From an uncultured Pelagibacteraceae bacterium (GTDB taxonomy: Bacteria; Pseudomonadota; Alphaproteobacteria; Pelagibacterales; Pelagibacteraceae), in the NCBI GenBank assembly GCA_902594675.1, contig CACJNE010000001.1:17548-81547 (forward strand): a stretch of 64,000 nt of DNA. Direction: 5' to 3'. The translations under genes were made by a program, and so were the position numbers. Positions 63,871-64,000 of this stretch are shown piece after piece. The notes under the pieces were generated by a model that saw only the letters and a list, made by a program, of their open reading frames with translations, made no database searches and was not told the origin of the DNA. Position 1 is the stretch's first letter; each line of letters starts with the position of its first letter.

Positions 63871-64000
63871 AGTGATTTTTGAAAAAGGTGATAAAAGTTT
63901 CTTAAGAAAAAAGTGGGAAAATATTCTTATTGAGTCAATTAAAAATAAAATACCTCAAACTTATTATAGTAATAATCAAGTAATAGTTTTAGATAGTGAT
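63860..64000 (+). CDS. 5' fragment of a further gene, cut by the window end
   Basis: ATG 63860 overlaps the epimerase stop and opens a frame of 47 codons that runs off the end (MKDKVIFEKGDKSFLRKKWE at its start). The overlap and strand suggest it is coupled to the epimerase in a sugar-biosynthesis cluster. No family can be named from the fragment. Confidence 0.6.
   Translation, partial: MKDKVIFEKGDKSFLRKKWENILIESIKNKIPQTYYSNNQVIVLDSD

Noticed and set aside
1..64000. CRISPR arrays, insertion sequences, prophage genes, tRNA or rRNA genes
   Set aside because: No regularly spaced repeats, transposase or integrase motifs, cloverleaf-sized gaps or rRNA-like sequence were found in the inter-gene spaces.

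Overview
The window looks like a stretch of a SAR11-type (Pelagibacterales) marine alphaproteobacterial chromosome. The evidence is a strongly AT-rich sequence, very short or negative intergenic distances with many ATGA overlaps, an alphaproteobacterial set of housekeeping genes, and a heavy load of binding-protein-dependent uptake systems (ABC, tripartite tricarboxylate and TRAP) with few regulators. The assignment to SAR11 is an inference from gene content and style; no rRNA or tRNA gene is present to confirm it.

Layout. 0-6.3 kb: a class II aldolase/SDR fusion, a fused AdoMet decarboxylase-spermidine synthase, and an amino-acid ABC transporter (binding protein and two permeases, no ATPase) ending in a nitrilase-family amidase. 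6.3-9.5 kb: a small DUF6165-type protein, a GT9 glycosyltransferase, and TSUP and AbrB-type membrane proteins. 9.5-13.9 kb: tctCBA plus an exported flavin amine oxidase. 13.9-16.5 kb: membrane protein, GT4, thioredoxin-like protein and gamma carbonic anhydrase. 16.5-19.7 kb: four secreted proteins of unknown function, three with HExxH zinc-protease motifs. 19.7-24.4 kb: flavin-binding protein, beta-hydroxyacid dehydrogenase, MFS carrier, rpoZ and a class III CoA transferase. 24.4-28.7 kb: a TRAP carrier and malonyl-CoA decarboxylase, which with the divergent CoA transferase look like a malonate module. 28.7-32.5 kb: dusA, a TSUP protein, then an inverse-autotransporter-like beta-barrel with no passenger domain and an overlapping secreted partner. 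32.5-37.2 kb: phosphohexomutase and nrdAB. 37.2-40.7 kb: methylcitrate-cycle genes prpC, prpB, prpD. 40.8-50.5 kb: gph, a GlmU acetyltransferase half, glmS, aroG, nadE, cysS, cimA, trmJ, rpsD. 50.5-57.8 kb: a nine-gene minus-strand run sfsA-map-purB-purC-purS-purQ-purL-bolA-grxD. 57.8-62 kb: CinA-like protein, GGCT, azlCD, a PhyH dioxygenase, the one gap over 300 bp, and two DUF membrane proteins. 62-64 kb: an extremely AT-rich start of what looks like a surface-sugar region (methyltransferase-like protein, nucleotide-sugar epimerase, and a gene cut by the window end).

Most notable signals. (1) All three binding-protein transporters, from three unrelated families, carry a strong hairpin exactly between the binding-protein gene and the first permease gene, in two cases touching the permease start codon. 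This looks like a shared way to make much binding protein and little permease. (2) An inverse-autotransporter barrel that ends just after the barrel/linker and overlaps a secreted cysteine-containing protein. (3) A cluster of secreted HExxH proteins with a tandem duplication. (4) A putative malonate pathway using a CoA transferase instead of a malonyl-CoA synthetase. (5) A structured 335-bp gap with a perfect 12-bp inverted repeat, three 11-bp tandem repeats and two possible mini-ORFs. No CRISPR array, insertion sequence, prophage, tRNA or rRNA was seen.
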